Shown here piece by piece: positions 25,473-33,247 of a DNA stretch of 64,000 bases. This stretch comes from Sphingobium sp. Leaf26. GTDB lineage: Bacteria; Pseudomonadota; Alphaproteobacteria; Sphingomonadales; Sphingomonadaceae. The stretch spans positions 857 through 64,856 of the forward strand of contig NZ_LMKV01000028.1 in assembly GCF_001421665.1 (NCBI RefSeq), in the 5' to 3' direction. The translations under genes were made by a program, and so were the position numbers. Position 1 is the stretch's first letter; each line of letters begins with the position of its first letter. Below the pieces are notes generated by a model, which was not told where the DNA came from, searched no databases, and saw only the letters and a list, made by a program, of their open reading frames with translations.

Positions 25473-26996
25473 TCAACGCCAGAGCGGCGTGTTCCGCACT
25501 GAAAAGCGCTGCACATCCTCCAGCGCAAAGGGCGGCCGCCGGTCAGGCGTCATCGTCTCCACGGTCAGCCGGTCGATCGCCAGCCCGTCCACATGCCGCG
25601 CCCACAAGGCCCAGCAGGGCAGCACGCCGAACATGCTGGGTTCGGGATAGGCGTCGGGCAGTTCATCGGGCACACGCGCCGAATCTGCCGCCGTCCCGCC
25701 ACCGCGATAAGCCAGATGCACGTCGCGCAGCGTCACATCCCGGATCGGATGGCCGGCAAGCCCGGCGATCGCCGCCGGGAAGCGATGGTCGATCCCGCGC
25801 GCATCCACCTCGCGGATCGTCACGCCCACAATCGCGCCGACGCCCGTCCCCTCCGGCCCGCGCCGCCGGTCGCCCAGCCGCAGGAACAGCGGCGCAGTGG
25901 TGACGTCGCGCATCGTCAGCCGCTGCGCCACGACATGCTCCATGACGCCACCGTCCACCGTCTCCAGCGCCAGCCCCCGGCAGCGGGTGAAGCGGCAATC
26001 CTCGATCCGCACATTGCGGTATCCGCCATTGCTTTCGGTGCCCAGCTTGATCCGCCCCGTCACCCGGTCGCGATCCGGCGCGATGTCTTGGCGGGTCCGC
26101 CTCGTGCCATCCACCAGCGACCCCATGTCATAGCCCGACACATCGCAGTCGCGGATCAGGATATTCTCCGCCGCAATGGCCCGGCCCAGCGCATAGCTGC
26201 TCTTCACCACGATGCCGTCGTCATTGGGCGAATTGACCCGGCATCGCTCGACCAGCACATCGCGCACGCAATCCAGGTCGATCCCATCCCGCTCGGTATC
26301 GATGGTCAACCCCTCGATCCGCAGGTTGCGCGTGCCCGTCGCCAAAATCGCGAAATGCCCGCCCTTCACTATCGTAAAGCCCGACAGATGGATGTCGCGC
26401 CCGTTCTTCAGCGCGATCGCCTTATTGCCCTGCCCCTGCATCGCGGCGGCGGCCGGTTCCAACTCCGCAATCTGCGCATCACTCATGCCTTGCATCGACA
26501 GCGGCCGCTCGCCCGCCTGCTTCTTCCACCGCGCGCCCGGCCCGTCGCGGGTCAGGCCGATGCCATGGATCATACCCGATCCGATGATCGCCACCTGCTC
26601 GACATCCTCGCCCCAGATCAGGCTGTTGCGCCAATGGCTATGCCCGAAATCCTGATAGAGCTGCTCGATGCCCGCTTCGGGCAGGTCATATCGCCCGCCA
26701 TGGCGCGCCGGATCGGCCGCCTCGATCACTGCCCCTTCGCCAAGCAGCAGGGTGACGCGGCTCTGCAACCGGATCGAAAAGCAGAGGTATCGCCCGCGCG
26801 GCAGGATAACCGTCCCGCCGCCGCCCCGCGATGCCGCCGCGATCGCCTCATTGATCGCCTCGCTGTCGATCGCCAGGCCATCGCCCTTGGCCCCATGATC
26901 GCGCACATCGAAATGCCGCGCCGCATGCGCCGGAAACACCGGTAGCAGCAGCAGCGCGCCAACACCCAGCGTCACGTCGCGGCGGGACATCAGCAT
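25473..26996 (-). CDS. GH28 polygalacturonase/rhamnogalacturonan hydrolase-like, Tat-exported
   Basis: A 507-aa right-handed beta-helix protein of family GH28. The N-terminus MLMSRRDVTLGVGALLLLP is a twin-arginine signal ending near AHAA. FDVRDHGAKGDG and a Gly-rich GGGTVILPRGRY stretch are the usual GH28 opening. Catalytic aspartates are visible in ERDGIDLD near residue 235 and SPNDDGIVVKSS near 260. GH28 enzymes cut galacturonan or rhamnogalacturonan by hydrolysis. The start is ATG 26996, one base inside the stop of the upstream acetylesterase gene (TGATG); a second ATG at 26990 is possible. Backbone specificity (homogalacturonan versus RG-I) cannot be decided here. Confidence 0.85.
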   Translation of the reverse strand: MLMSRRDVTLGVGALLLLPVFPAHAARHFDVRDHGAKGDGLAIDSEAINEAIAAASRGGGGTVILPRGRYLCFSIRLQSRVTLLLGEGAVIEAADPARHGGRYDLPEAGIEQLYQDFGHSHWRNSLIWGEDVEQVAIIGSGMIHGIGLTRDGPGARWKKQAGERPLSMQGMSDAQIAELEPAAAAMQGQGNKAIALKNGRDIHLSGFTIVKGGHFAILATGTRNLRIEGLTIDTERDGIDLDCVRDVLVERCRVNSPNDDGIVVKSSYALGRAIAAENILIRDCDVSGYDMGSLVDGTRRTRQDIAPDRDRVTGRIKLGTESNGGYRNVRIEDCRFTRCRGLALETVDGGVMEHVVAQRLTMRDVTTAPLFLRLGDRRRGPEGTGVGAIVGVTIREVDARGIDHRFPAAIAGLAGHPIRDVTLRDVHLAYRGGGTAADSARVPDELPDAYPEPSMFGVLPCWALWARHVDGLAIDRLTVETMTPDRRPPFALEDVQRFSVRNTPLWR

Positions 26997-28210
26997 CAAT
27001 TGCCCGCCGGCCGCTGGTCGCTGCGGATCAGGCTCGGCACGATCGCCACCGTCTCCAACTGCGGTCGCCCCGGCACAAAGGCGGGCGCTGTCACATGCCC
27101 GGCCAGCGTCGGCACCTGTGCCCTGATCCGTTCCGCCACCGCCCGCGCCAGCAGCCACGCGCCCGCATCATTATGATGCGTCCTGTCCTTCCCGCCATCG
27201 TTGAAGATGGCCGGCGCGCGCTCCGGCCCCAGCGATTCATAGATCGCCCGGCTGTCCGCATTCAGGTCGATCAGCGGCACGCCATCCTCCGCCGCGACCG
27301 TGCGCACCGCCGCCGCATAGGCGCCCAGCGTATCTTTGATCCGCCCGGCCGCGTCGAAATTGCGCCGCTCCGGCGACGTCACCAGCACCGGCTGCGCCCC
27401 GCGCCGCCGCGCTTCGGCGATATAGGCGCGCAGATAGGCGGGATAGGTCACATCCGGGTCGGCATAGGTCTGCGGCCACTCGGCCTTCTGGTCGTTATGG
27501 CCGAACTGGATGAACAGCCAGTCGCCGGCCTTCATCCCCGACAGCAGCTTGTCGAAGCGCAGGTCGGTCAGGAAGGATTTGAGCGTCGCGCCCGACTTGG
27601 CATGATTGGCGACGACCACCCTGTCATCCAGCATCGCCGGCAGCATCTGGCCCCAACTGGCGGCCGGCTCGGCATATTGGTCCGTCACGGTCGAATCGCC
27701 CGCCAGAAAGATCGTCGGCGCGTGCACCGGCTCGATCCGCACCGAACGGACGGCGGGCCTGCCCAGAAATTCCAGCGTCAGCTTCTCGTCCCATGTAAAC
27801 TCCTGCCCATCGCGCGCGTCGATTCGCACGGCCTTGCCGCCTGGCGCATTGGCCGGCGGCGGCGTCAGGGCAGGGGTGCGCACATTGACCAGAAAACTCC
27901 GCTCGACCGTTTCGCCGCGCCGGGTGCGGACATGGCTCAGCATCAGCCGCCGCGCTTCCGCCTTCACCGTCGTCTCGCCCGCCCGGTTCCCCCCCAGCGT
28001 CAGCGTCACCCGATAATCGCCTTGCGGCAACGCCACGGAATACAGGAAGCCGTCCGCGCTGCCGCCCGGCTCGACGCCATGGCCGCCCGCTTCATATGGG
28101 CGTTGCCGCTCCGCCGACTCGGGGCGCAGGTCGAAACTATGAGTCGCCATCAGCGGCGTGACGGAAAGCATCAGTACAAGGGCGGCGGATATCGGCATGC
28201 GCGGAACCAT
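26996..28210 (-). CDS. Rhamnogalacturonan acetylesterase-like protein with N-terminal beta domain
   Basis: About 404 aa; the start could be ATG 28210 or ATG 28198, and neither has a strong ribosome-binding site. A signal peptide (ISAALVLMLSVTPLMA) is followed by a beta-sandwich-like domain of about 130 residues, then the SGNH domain. Catalytic blocks are FLAGDSTVTDQ near residue 171, IQFGHNDQKAEW near 237 and DRTHHNDAG near 345. This N-terminal domain plus CE12-like catalytic domain is a known arrangement for rhamnogalacturonan acetylesterases. It and the GH28 gene form a two-gene operon reading away from the TonB receptor gene, with two candidate IclR operators in the shared gap. Confidence 0.87.
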   Translation of the reverse strand: MVPRMPISAALVLMLSVTPLMATHSFDLRPESAERQRPYEAGGHGVEPGGSADGFLYSVALPQGDYRVTLTLGGNRAGETTVKAEARRLMLSHVRTRRGETVERSFLVNVRTPALTPPPANAPGGKAVRIDARDGQEFTWDEKLTLEFLGRPAVRSVRIEPVHAPTIFLAGDSTVTDQYAEPAASWGQMLPAMLDDRVVVANHAKSGATLKSFLTDLRFDKLLSGMKAGDWLFIQFGHNDQKAEWPQTYADPDVTYPAYLRAYIAEARRRGAQPVLVTSPERRNFDAAGRIKDTLGAYAAAVRTVAAEDGVPLIDLNADSRAIYESLGPERAPAIFNDGGKDRTHHNDAGAWLLARAVAERIRAQVPTLAGHVTAPAFVPGRPQLETVAIVPSLIRSDQRPAGN

Positions 28211-28379
28211 CCGATGGGGGTAAAGAAAAAGGGAGCGCCACGACGCCGCAGCGCTCCCCCAGATCAACCGCCCGTGCAGGGGCAGGTTGAGTATCTATCC
28301 CGTTAAATAGGCATGTAATCCATATATAGGGACTTATCGGCGGTCAATGGGTTCGATCGGTGGGATGGACGATAAAATG

Positions 28380-28394
28380 ATCCACATTGTGAAA
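28380..28394. promoter_or_regulatory. Candidate IclR operator in the divergent gap (distal)
   Basis: ATCCACATTGTGAAA differs from TTCCACATAGTGGAA at one position in each half. The 314-bp gap 28211-28524 holds two such sites plus an AT-rich stretch near 28400-28430, and I see no gene in it. This copy is nearer the acetylesterase-GH28 operon. Confidence 0.55.
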
Positions 28395-28456
28395 TGCAAA
28401 ATCACATGATGATTTTTCTTTCTTTTGTCCGACTAGGCGGATAGGATGACACACGA

Positions 28457-28471
28457 GTTCACATAGTGGAA
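28457..28471. promoter_or_regulatory. Candidate IclR operator upstream of the TonB receptor
   Basis: GTTCACATAGTGGAA has a perfect spacer and right half relative to the locus palindrome. It lies 54 bp upstream of the receptor ATG. Confidence 0.55.
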
Positions 28472-28524
28472 CCATTTGATCGACCTCCGGGGAGGAGGCG
28501 GTCAGGACATTGGGGAGGATAATT

Positions 28525-31473
28525 ATGCCTGTACGTTCCGCGTTCGCCCGCCGCAGCTCGGCCCTTGCGATCGCCTCGACCCTGCTGGTCGCCCTGCCGG
28601 CCATCGCCCAGGATCAGCCTGTCGCCGATCAGGCAACCGCTGATTCCGGCACCGCCGACATCGTCGTCACCGGCTTCCGCGCCTCGCTCAACAGCGCGCT
28701 CGGCATGAAGCGGAACGAGGCCGCCGCCGTCGATTCGATCGTGGCGGAGGATATCGGCAAATTCCCCGACTCCAACCTGGCTGAATCGATGCAGCGCGTC
28801 CCCGGCATCGCGCTGGCCCGCGGCGATGGCGGCGAAGGCCGCAACATCTCGGTCCGTGGCCTTGGCGCCGGCTTCACCCGCGTCCGCATCAACGGTATGG
28901 AGGGTACGTCGCAGACCGGTTCGTCCGACATTTATGGCGCGGGCAACAACGGCCGCAGCTTCGACTTCAACGTCTTCCCGACCGAAATCTTCTCGGCCCT
29001 TTCGGTGCGCAAGACCACCTCGGCCGATGTCGAGGAAGGCTCGCTCGGCGCGACCGTGGACCTCTCCGCACCCAAGCCGATGGACCAGAAGGAAGACTTC
29101 GTCCTCGCCGCCACCATGCGCGGCGTCTATAACGAGCTGTCGAAAAAGGCCGATCCGCGCGCCTCGCTGCTCATCTCCAAGAAGTTCGGCGACAGCGGCT
29201 TCGGCATCCTCGGTTCGGTCGCCTATCAGAAGCGCAACCTGCGCGAAGTCGGCTATTCGGCGGTGGATATCCTGTCGGCCAACACCAATGGCGGTTTCTG
29301 CTCGCCGCTCGGCGCGCCGATCAACACCGCCGGCCAGACGCCGGAACAGCTCGCCCTGCGCGGCGTAACCGCCGAAAATTGCAGCACCGGCAATCCGCGC
29401 ACCAGCGATGCCGCCGCCTATCAGGCGATCCAGGATCTGCGCCGCGACGATCTGCCCAATACGCCGGGCAGCGGCGCCTTCCTGCCGCGCCTGCCGCGCT
29501 ATCTCAACAGCCAGCAGAAGCAGGAACGCATCGGCGGCTCGCTGACGCTGCAATTCCAGCCGGACGACGCGACCGACATTTCGCTCGATTTCCTCTATTC
29601 GCGCTTTGAAGTGACGCGGCGCGACAATTATATCGCGGCCGTCTCCTTCGCCCGCAACGCCTCCAACCTCGGCCAGCCGATGACGTCGGTGCGCGAAATC
29701 GAATTCGACGACAATGGTTCGTTGGTCCATGGCGTGTTCGACGGCGTCGACATCCGGTCCGAAGGACTGGTCGATCATTTCGTCTCGACCTTCAAGCAGG
29801 CCAATTTGAACTTCAAGCGCCAGTTGAACGACAGCCTGGAAATCAGCGGCATCGTCGGCTTCAACCAGTCGGTATGGGACGGCAAGAGCCGCCTCCAGAC
29901 CTTCATGGATGCGATCGACACCGACGGCTTCTCGATCGACTATCGCGACGGCGGCAGCACGCCCAAGCTGGGGTTCGGCGTAGACGTCAACGATCCCGCC
30001 AGCTTCTCCTACGCGCCGACGGTCAACGGCACGGTGCGCGGCGGCTTCAGCTTCCAGGGCAAGCCGTCGAAGAACACCACCGACAATATGACCGCCGAAA
30101 CCAACCTGAAATGGACGGTCAGCGACGCCCTGTCGATCCGTGGCGGCGCGCAATATCGGCGCAGCGATTTCCTCTCCACCTTCCTGCGCCCCTATAATGC
30201 CGACACCGTCGTCCGCGACCTGCCGGCCGGCACCACGCTGGCCGACATCACCACCACCATCGGCGGCGTGGACAAGCTGTGGGGCAATGGCGCCCCGTCG
30301 AGCTGGGTCGCGATCGACCCGGCGAAATGGGCCAGCACCTTCGGCTTTGACGATGTCCGCTATTGCGGGATCGAATGTGGCGGTGGCCGCAGCCGGGTCC
30401 GCGAAGAGGTGATGAGCGGCTACATCATGGCCAATTTCGACCTCGAAAACGCGATCGGTTTCGGCGTGCGCGGCGATGTCGGCGTGCGCTATGTCAAGAC
30501 CGACATGGCGTCATCCGGCTATATCGCGCTGGCCGCCGCCACGTCACCCACCGGTCTGACCGGCCAATATGCCGCTGCGAAGAACAGCTATGACGACTGG
30601 CTGCCCTCGGCCAATGTCGTGATCGAACCGATCGACAATCTCCTCGTCCGCTTCTCCGGAGCGAAGGTTCTGGCCCGTCCGGAACTCGGCCTGCTGACGC
30701 CCACCAGTGGCGTCAATCCGGTCACGCGCGTCGGCAACATCAACAATCCGTTCCTGGACCCGATCCGCGCGACCACCTTCGACGTCGCCCTGGAATGGTA
30801 TTTCCGTCCCGGCTCGCTGCTCTCGGCCGCCTTCTTCTATAAGGATATCAAGAGCTTCATCCAGAATGTGAACAGCCAGATCCCGTTCAACCAGCTTGGT
30901 CTGCCCAACGCGCTGCTGGAAAACAGCAATACCTCGCCGGATGAACTGTTCACCGTGTCGCAGCCGTTCAACACGCCGGGCGGTAAGCTCAAGGGCATCG
31001 AACTGAACGCGCAGATTCCCTTCACCTTCTTCGACGGCTTCCTGGGCAATTTCGGCCTGCTGGCCAACTACACCCATGTTACGTCGAAGATTAACTACAT
31101 CCTCGCCAGCGTGAACGGCACGCCGACGGTGACGACCACGGCGGACCTCGTCGGCCTGTCGCCCAACACCGCGTCGGCCACGCTTTATTATGAGGATGAC
31201 AAGTTCAGCATCCGCACCACCGGCAACTTCCGCGACCAGTTCATCCGCGGCATCCCGGCCTCGCCCGGCAGCGACCTTCAGGGCAATGCCAAGACCTTCT
31301 ACATGGATGCCTCGGCCAGCTATAATGTCACCGACCGGCTGAAGGTCATCGTGGAAGCGACCAACCTGACCGACGAACAGAACCGTCTCTATATCGACAG
31401 CCAGCGTCAGGACACGCTGTTCGAAACCCGGATCGGCCGCACCTTCACCTTCGGCGTGACCTACCGGATGTAA
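28525..31473 (+). CDS. TonB-dependent outer-membrane receptor
   Basis: A 982-aa protein starting at ATG 28525 behind GGGGAGG. A signal peptide ends near PAIAQD, then a TonB-box-like DIVVTGFRASL near residue 45. The plug domain shows DSIVAEDIGKFPDSNLAES near 75 and RNISVRGLGAGFTRVRINGM near 115. The 22-stranded-barrel region follows, ending in the aromatic FGVTYRM. The fold and the GFRASL...ALxxKR opening are typical of sphingomonad and Caulobacter receptors for oligosaccharides. It probably carries acetylated pectic oligosaccharides across the outer membrane. There is no SusD partner. It diverges from the acetylesterase-GH28 operon. Confidence 0.93.
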   Translation: MPVRSAFARRSSALAIASTLLVALPAIAQDQPVADQATADSGTADIVVTGFRASLNSALGMKRNEAAAVDSIVAEDIGKFPDSNLAESMQRVPGIALARGDGGEGRNISVRGLGAGFTRVRINGMEGTSQTGSSDIYGAGNNGRSFDFNVFPTEIFSALSVRKTTSADVEEGSLGATVDLSAPKPMDQKEDFVLAATMRGVYNELSKKADPRASLLISKKFGDSGFGILGSVAYQKRNLREVGYSAVDILSANTNGGFCSPLGAPINTAGQTPEQLALRGVTAENCSTGNPRTSDAAAYQAIQDLRRDDLPNTPGSGAFLPRLPRYLNSQQKQERIGGSLTLQFQPDDATDISLDFLYSRFEVTRRDNYIAAVSFARNASNLGQPMTSVREIEFDDNGSLVHGVFDGVDIRSEGLVDHFVSTFKQANLNFKRQLNDSLEISGIVGFNQSVWDGKSRLQTFMDAIDTDGFSIDYRDGGSTPKLGFGVDVNDPASFSYAPTVNGTVRGGFSFQGKPSKNTTDNMTAETNLKWTVSDALSIRGGAQYRRSDFLSTFLRPYNADTVVRDLPAGTTLADITTTIGGVDKLWGNGAPSSWVAIDPAKWASTFGFDDVRYCGIECGGGRSRVREEVMSGYIMANFDLENAIGFGVRGDVGVRYVKTDMASSGYIALAAATSPTGLTGQYAAAKNSYDDWLPSANVVIEPIDNLLVRFSGAKVLARPELGLLTPTSGVNPVTRVGNINNPFLDPIRATTFDVALEWYFRPGSLLSAAFFYKDIKSFIQNVNSQIPFNQLGLPNALLENSNTSPDELFTVSQPFNTPGGKLKGIELNAQIPFTFFDGFLGNFGLLANYTHVTSKINYILASVNGTPTVTTTADLVGLSPNTASATLYYEDDKFSIRTTGNFRDQFIRGIPASPGSDLQGNAKTFYMDASASYNVTDRLKVIVEATNLTDEQNRLYIDSQRQDTLFETRIGRTFTFGVTYRM

Positions 31474-31500
31474 ATTCCTCCATCATCCTCCCCCAAACTC

Positions 31501-31532
31501 AAGGGCGCGGCCACCCCGGTGACCGCGCCCTT
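31501..31532 (+). terminator. Terminator after the TonB receptor
   Basis: A 15-bp stem with one mismatch (AAGGGCGCGG... paired with ...CCGCGCCCTT) and a 2-nt loop, followed by TATTGTG. It ends the receptor transcript. The remaining gap to the iclR stop at 31674 holds no recognisable feature. Confidence 0.75.
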
Positions 31533-31673
31533 ATTGTGTCCGGCTGTCCTATTGTACGTCGCGATGGTAAACTGCCGCTATCGCCGACGCTGCTCGCAAC
31601 ATAATGTCCTATTCCGGATCGAAAATGTCGCAATCAGCGGGAAATGTGCGAAGTTAAGCGCGGACTCTCCTGT

Positions 31674-32456
31674 TCAGCGCGGCCCGGCATAGCCCACCGC
31701 AGCGCTGATCTGCTCGGCCGATCGCATCACCTGCTCGGCCAGCCCGTCGCGCAGGTCGTCGGTCAGATAATGGGCGGCGCTGGCGATCGAGATGGCGATG
31801 CAAATCTGTCCCTTGGCATCGCGGATCGGTACCGCGATCGACCGTACCCCGTCGCCCAGTTCGCTGTCGTGCAGCACCTCGCCGCGCGCCTTGTGCCCGC
31901 GCATTTCCACGACATAGGCCTGTATCTGCGCCGGCGTCACCTTGCCATCCTTGGCCTCGCCATACAGCCGTTCCCAGCTCGCTTCATCCTCGTCCAGCAG
32001 CAGCGCCTTGCCCAGGCCCGTTTCCGCCACCGGCCGTCGATCGCCCGGCGCGGTCGCGACGCGCAGCCGCTGCGTCCCCGTCACCCGGTCCAGATGGCGC
32101 GACCAGTCGCCCTCGCGCTTGCCCACGAACACGCAGAATCCGGTGCGGTCCGACAGCAATTCCATGAAAGGTCGGGCGACCCGCACATAGTCGATCTGCT
32201 CGGTCGCCAGCACGCCCAGTTGCAACAGCTTCGGCCCCAGCGCAAAGCCGTCGCGCGTCACCGACAGATAGTTGCGCGATTTCAGCGCCTGCACCAGCCG
32301 GTGCGCGGTGGTCTTGCTCATGCCCAGCTTGCGCGCAAGGTCTGCGGCGCGGATCGGCCCGTCGATCACCTCGTCCATGATGTCGAGCGCGCGCATCAGC
32401 GTCTGCGTCCCCTTGACCGCTTCGGTTCCGTCCTTCTTGTCGTTGCCGTCCTGCAT
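31674..32456 (-). CDS. IclR-family transcriptional regulator (second copy)
   Basis: About 260 aa from ATG 32456. Longer frames begin at 32483 or 32558 but would run across a candidate operator. A winged helix-turn-helix at about residues 15-70 includes RAADLARKLGMSKTTAHRLV, and the IclR effector domain follows (SIAVPIRDAKGQICIAISIA near 210). It resembles the first IclR protein (5637) in layout and wording, for example FALGPKLLQLG versus YQLGPKLLQLG. It stands alone next to the receptor gene. It probably controls the GH28, receptor and GH35/GH105 operons through the shared palindrome; which IclR binds which site is not determinable here. Confidence 0.88.
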   Translation of the reverse strand: MQDGNDKKDGTEAVKGTQTLMRALDIMDEVIDGPIRAADLARKLGMSKTTAHRLVQALKSRNYLSVTRDGFALGPKLLQLGVLATEQIDYVRVARPFMELLSDRTGFCVFVGKREGDWSRHLDRVTGTQRLRVATAPGDRRPVAETGLGKALLLDEDEASWERLYGEAKDGKVTPAQIQAYVVEMRGHKARGEVLHDSELGDGVRSIAVPIRDAKGQICIAISIASAAHYLTDDLRDGLAEQVMRSAEQISAAVGYAGPR

Positions 32457-32494
32457 GATGCTCTCGCTATACCGCCGTCCCATATATCGGGGCG

Positions 32495-32509
32495 TTCCAT
32501 ATAGAGGAA
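32495..32509. promoter_or_regulatory. Candidate IclR operator upstream of the second iclR
   Basis: TTCCATATAGAGGAA is near-perfectly palindromic and matches the locus motif at 13 of 15 positions. It is 39 bp upstream of the chosen ATG, fitting autoregulation. A degraded second copy (TCCCATATATCGGGG) begins at 32479. Confidence 0.55.
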
Positions 32510-32563
32510 AGCGTATCGGCCAGATTGGGCCTTTTGTCAGCCTGTTTGTTGCGACCATGTAAA

Positions 32564-32594
32564 AGGCCCGCCGGTCGCTGGGACCGGCGGGCCT
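32564..32594 (-). terminator. Rho-independent terminator after pal
   Basis: A 13-bp perfect GC-rich stem (AGGCCCGCCGGTC with its complement, 5-nt loop). Read on the minus strand it is followed by TTTTACATGG. It closes the ybgC-tol-pal operon. Confidence 0.85.
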
Positions 32595-32616
32595 GTGATG
32601 TGCCTCGATAAGGCGA

Positions 32617-33132
32617 TCAATATTGGATGGTGACAGTCACCGCGCGGCGATTCTGCGCCCAGCTTGCTTCGTCCGACCCCAACGCCGCCGGCCGTTCCTT
32701 GCCATAACTGACCGTGGTCAGTCGGCCCGGATCGATCCCCAGCGAAGCGAGATAATTCTTCGCCGCATTGGCCCGACGCTCCCCCAGCGCGATATTATAG
32801 TCGCGGGTGCCGCGCTCGTCCGCATGCCCCTCGATCGTGACGCGCACCGACGGATTCTGGCGCAGCCAGGCGGCCTGACTCTGCAAGGTCGCCTGATCCT
32901 CGGCATCGACATCATATTGGTCCAGGCCAAATAAGATGCGGTCGGATGCGACCGACGCCATGAAATCTTCCTGGCTGCCCTTGACCGGACCGCCGGTGCC
33001 GACGCCAGTGCTGGGTGCGGTCGTGCCGCCATTGCCGCCGGGGGCAGGGGGCAATTCGGCCGGCGGCTTTTTCGAGCAGGCGGCCAATGCGATGATGGCG
33101 GTCGCCATGACCAGGGTCCGGGACAATTTCAT
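32617..33132 (-). CDS. pal: Peptidoglycan-associated lipoprotein Pal
   Basis: A 171-aa outer-membrane lipoprotein. The lipobox LAAC places the lipidated Cys near residue 19, followed by a Pro/Gly-rich linker. The OmpA-like peptidoglycan-binding domain shows TIEGHADERGTRDYNIALGE near residues 100-118 and LGERRANAAKNYL. Pal links the outer membrane to peptidoglycan and works with TolB and the TolQRA motor during cell division. It is the last gene of the Tol-Pal operon, 115 bp after tolB. Confidence 0.97.
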   Translation of the reverse strand: MKLSRTLVMATAIIALAACSKKPPAELPPAPGGNGGTTAPSTGVGTGGPVKGSQEDFMASVASDRILFGLDQYDVDAEDQATLQSQAAWLRQNPSVRVTIEGHADERGTRDYNIALGERRANAAKNYLASLGIDPGRLTTVSYGKERPAALGSDEASWAQNRRAVTVTIQY

Positions 33133-33247
33133 GAAGGTCTCCTTCGATATTTTCCATGCCGCCCGCTAAGACGGCATCAAGGTCCGTGAAGTTCGTTACG
33201 CTGTCAAGACGACTAGGTTCCCCCAAAGAAGCCGCCGGAACGCAACA

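Noticed and set aside
28344..28604. 86-codon minus-strand open frame across the TonB-receptor promoter
   Set aside because: It overlaps two operator-like palindromes and the receptor signal-peptide coding region, and has no ribosome-binding site.
32483..32558. Longer N-terminus for the second IclR regulator
   Set aside because: The extra residues are encoded across operator-like palindromes and lack the character of a structured domain. ATG 32456 matches the usual distance to the helix-turn-helix.
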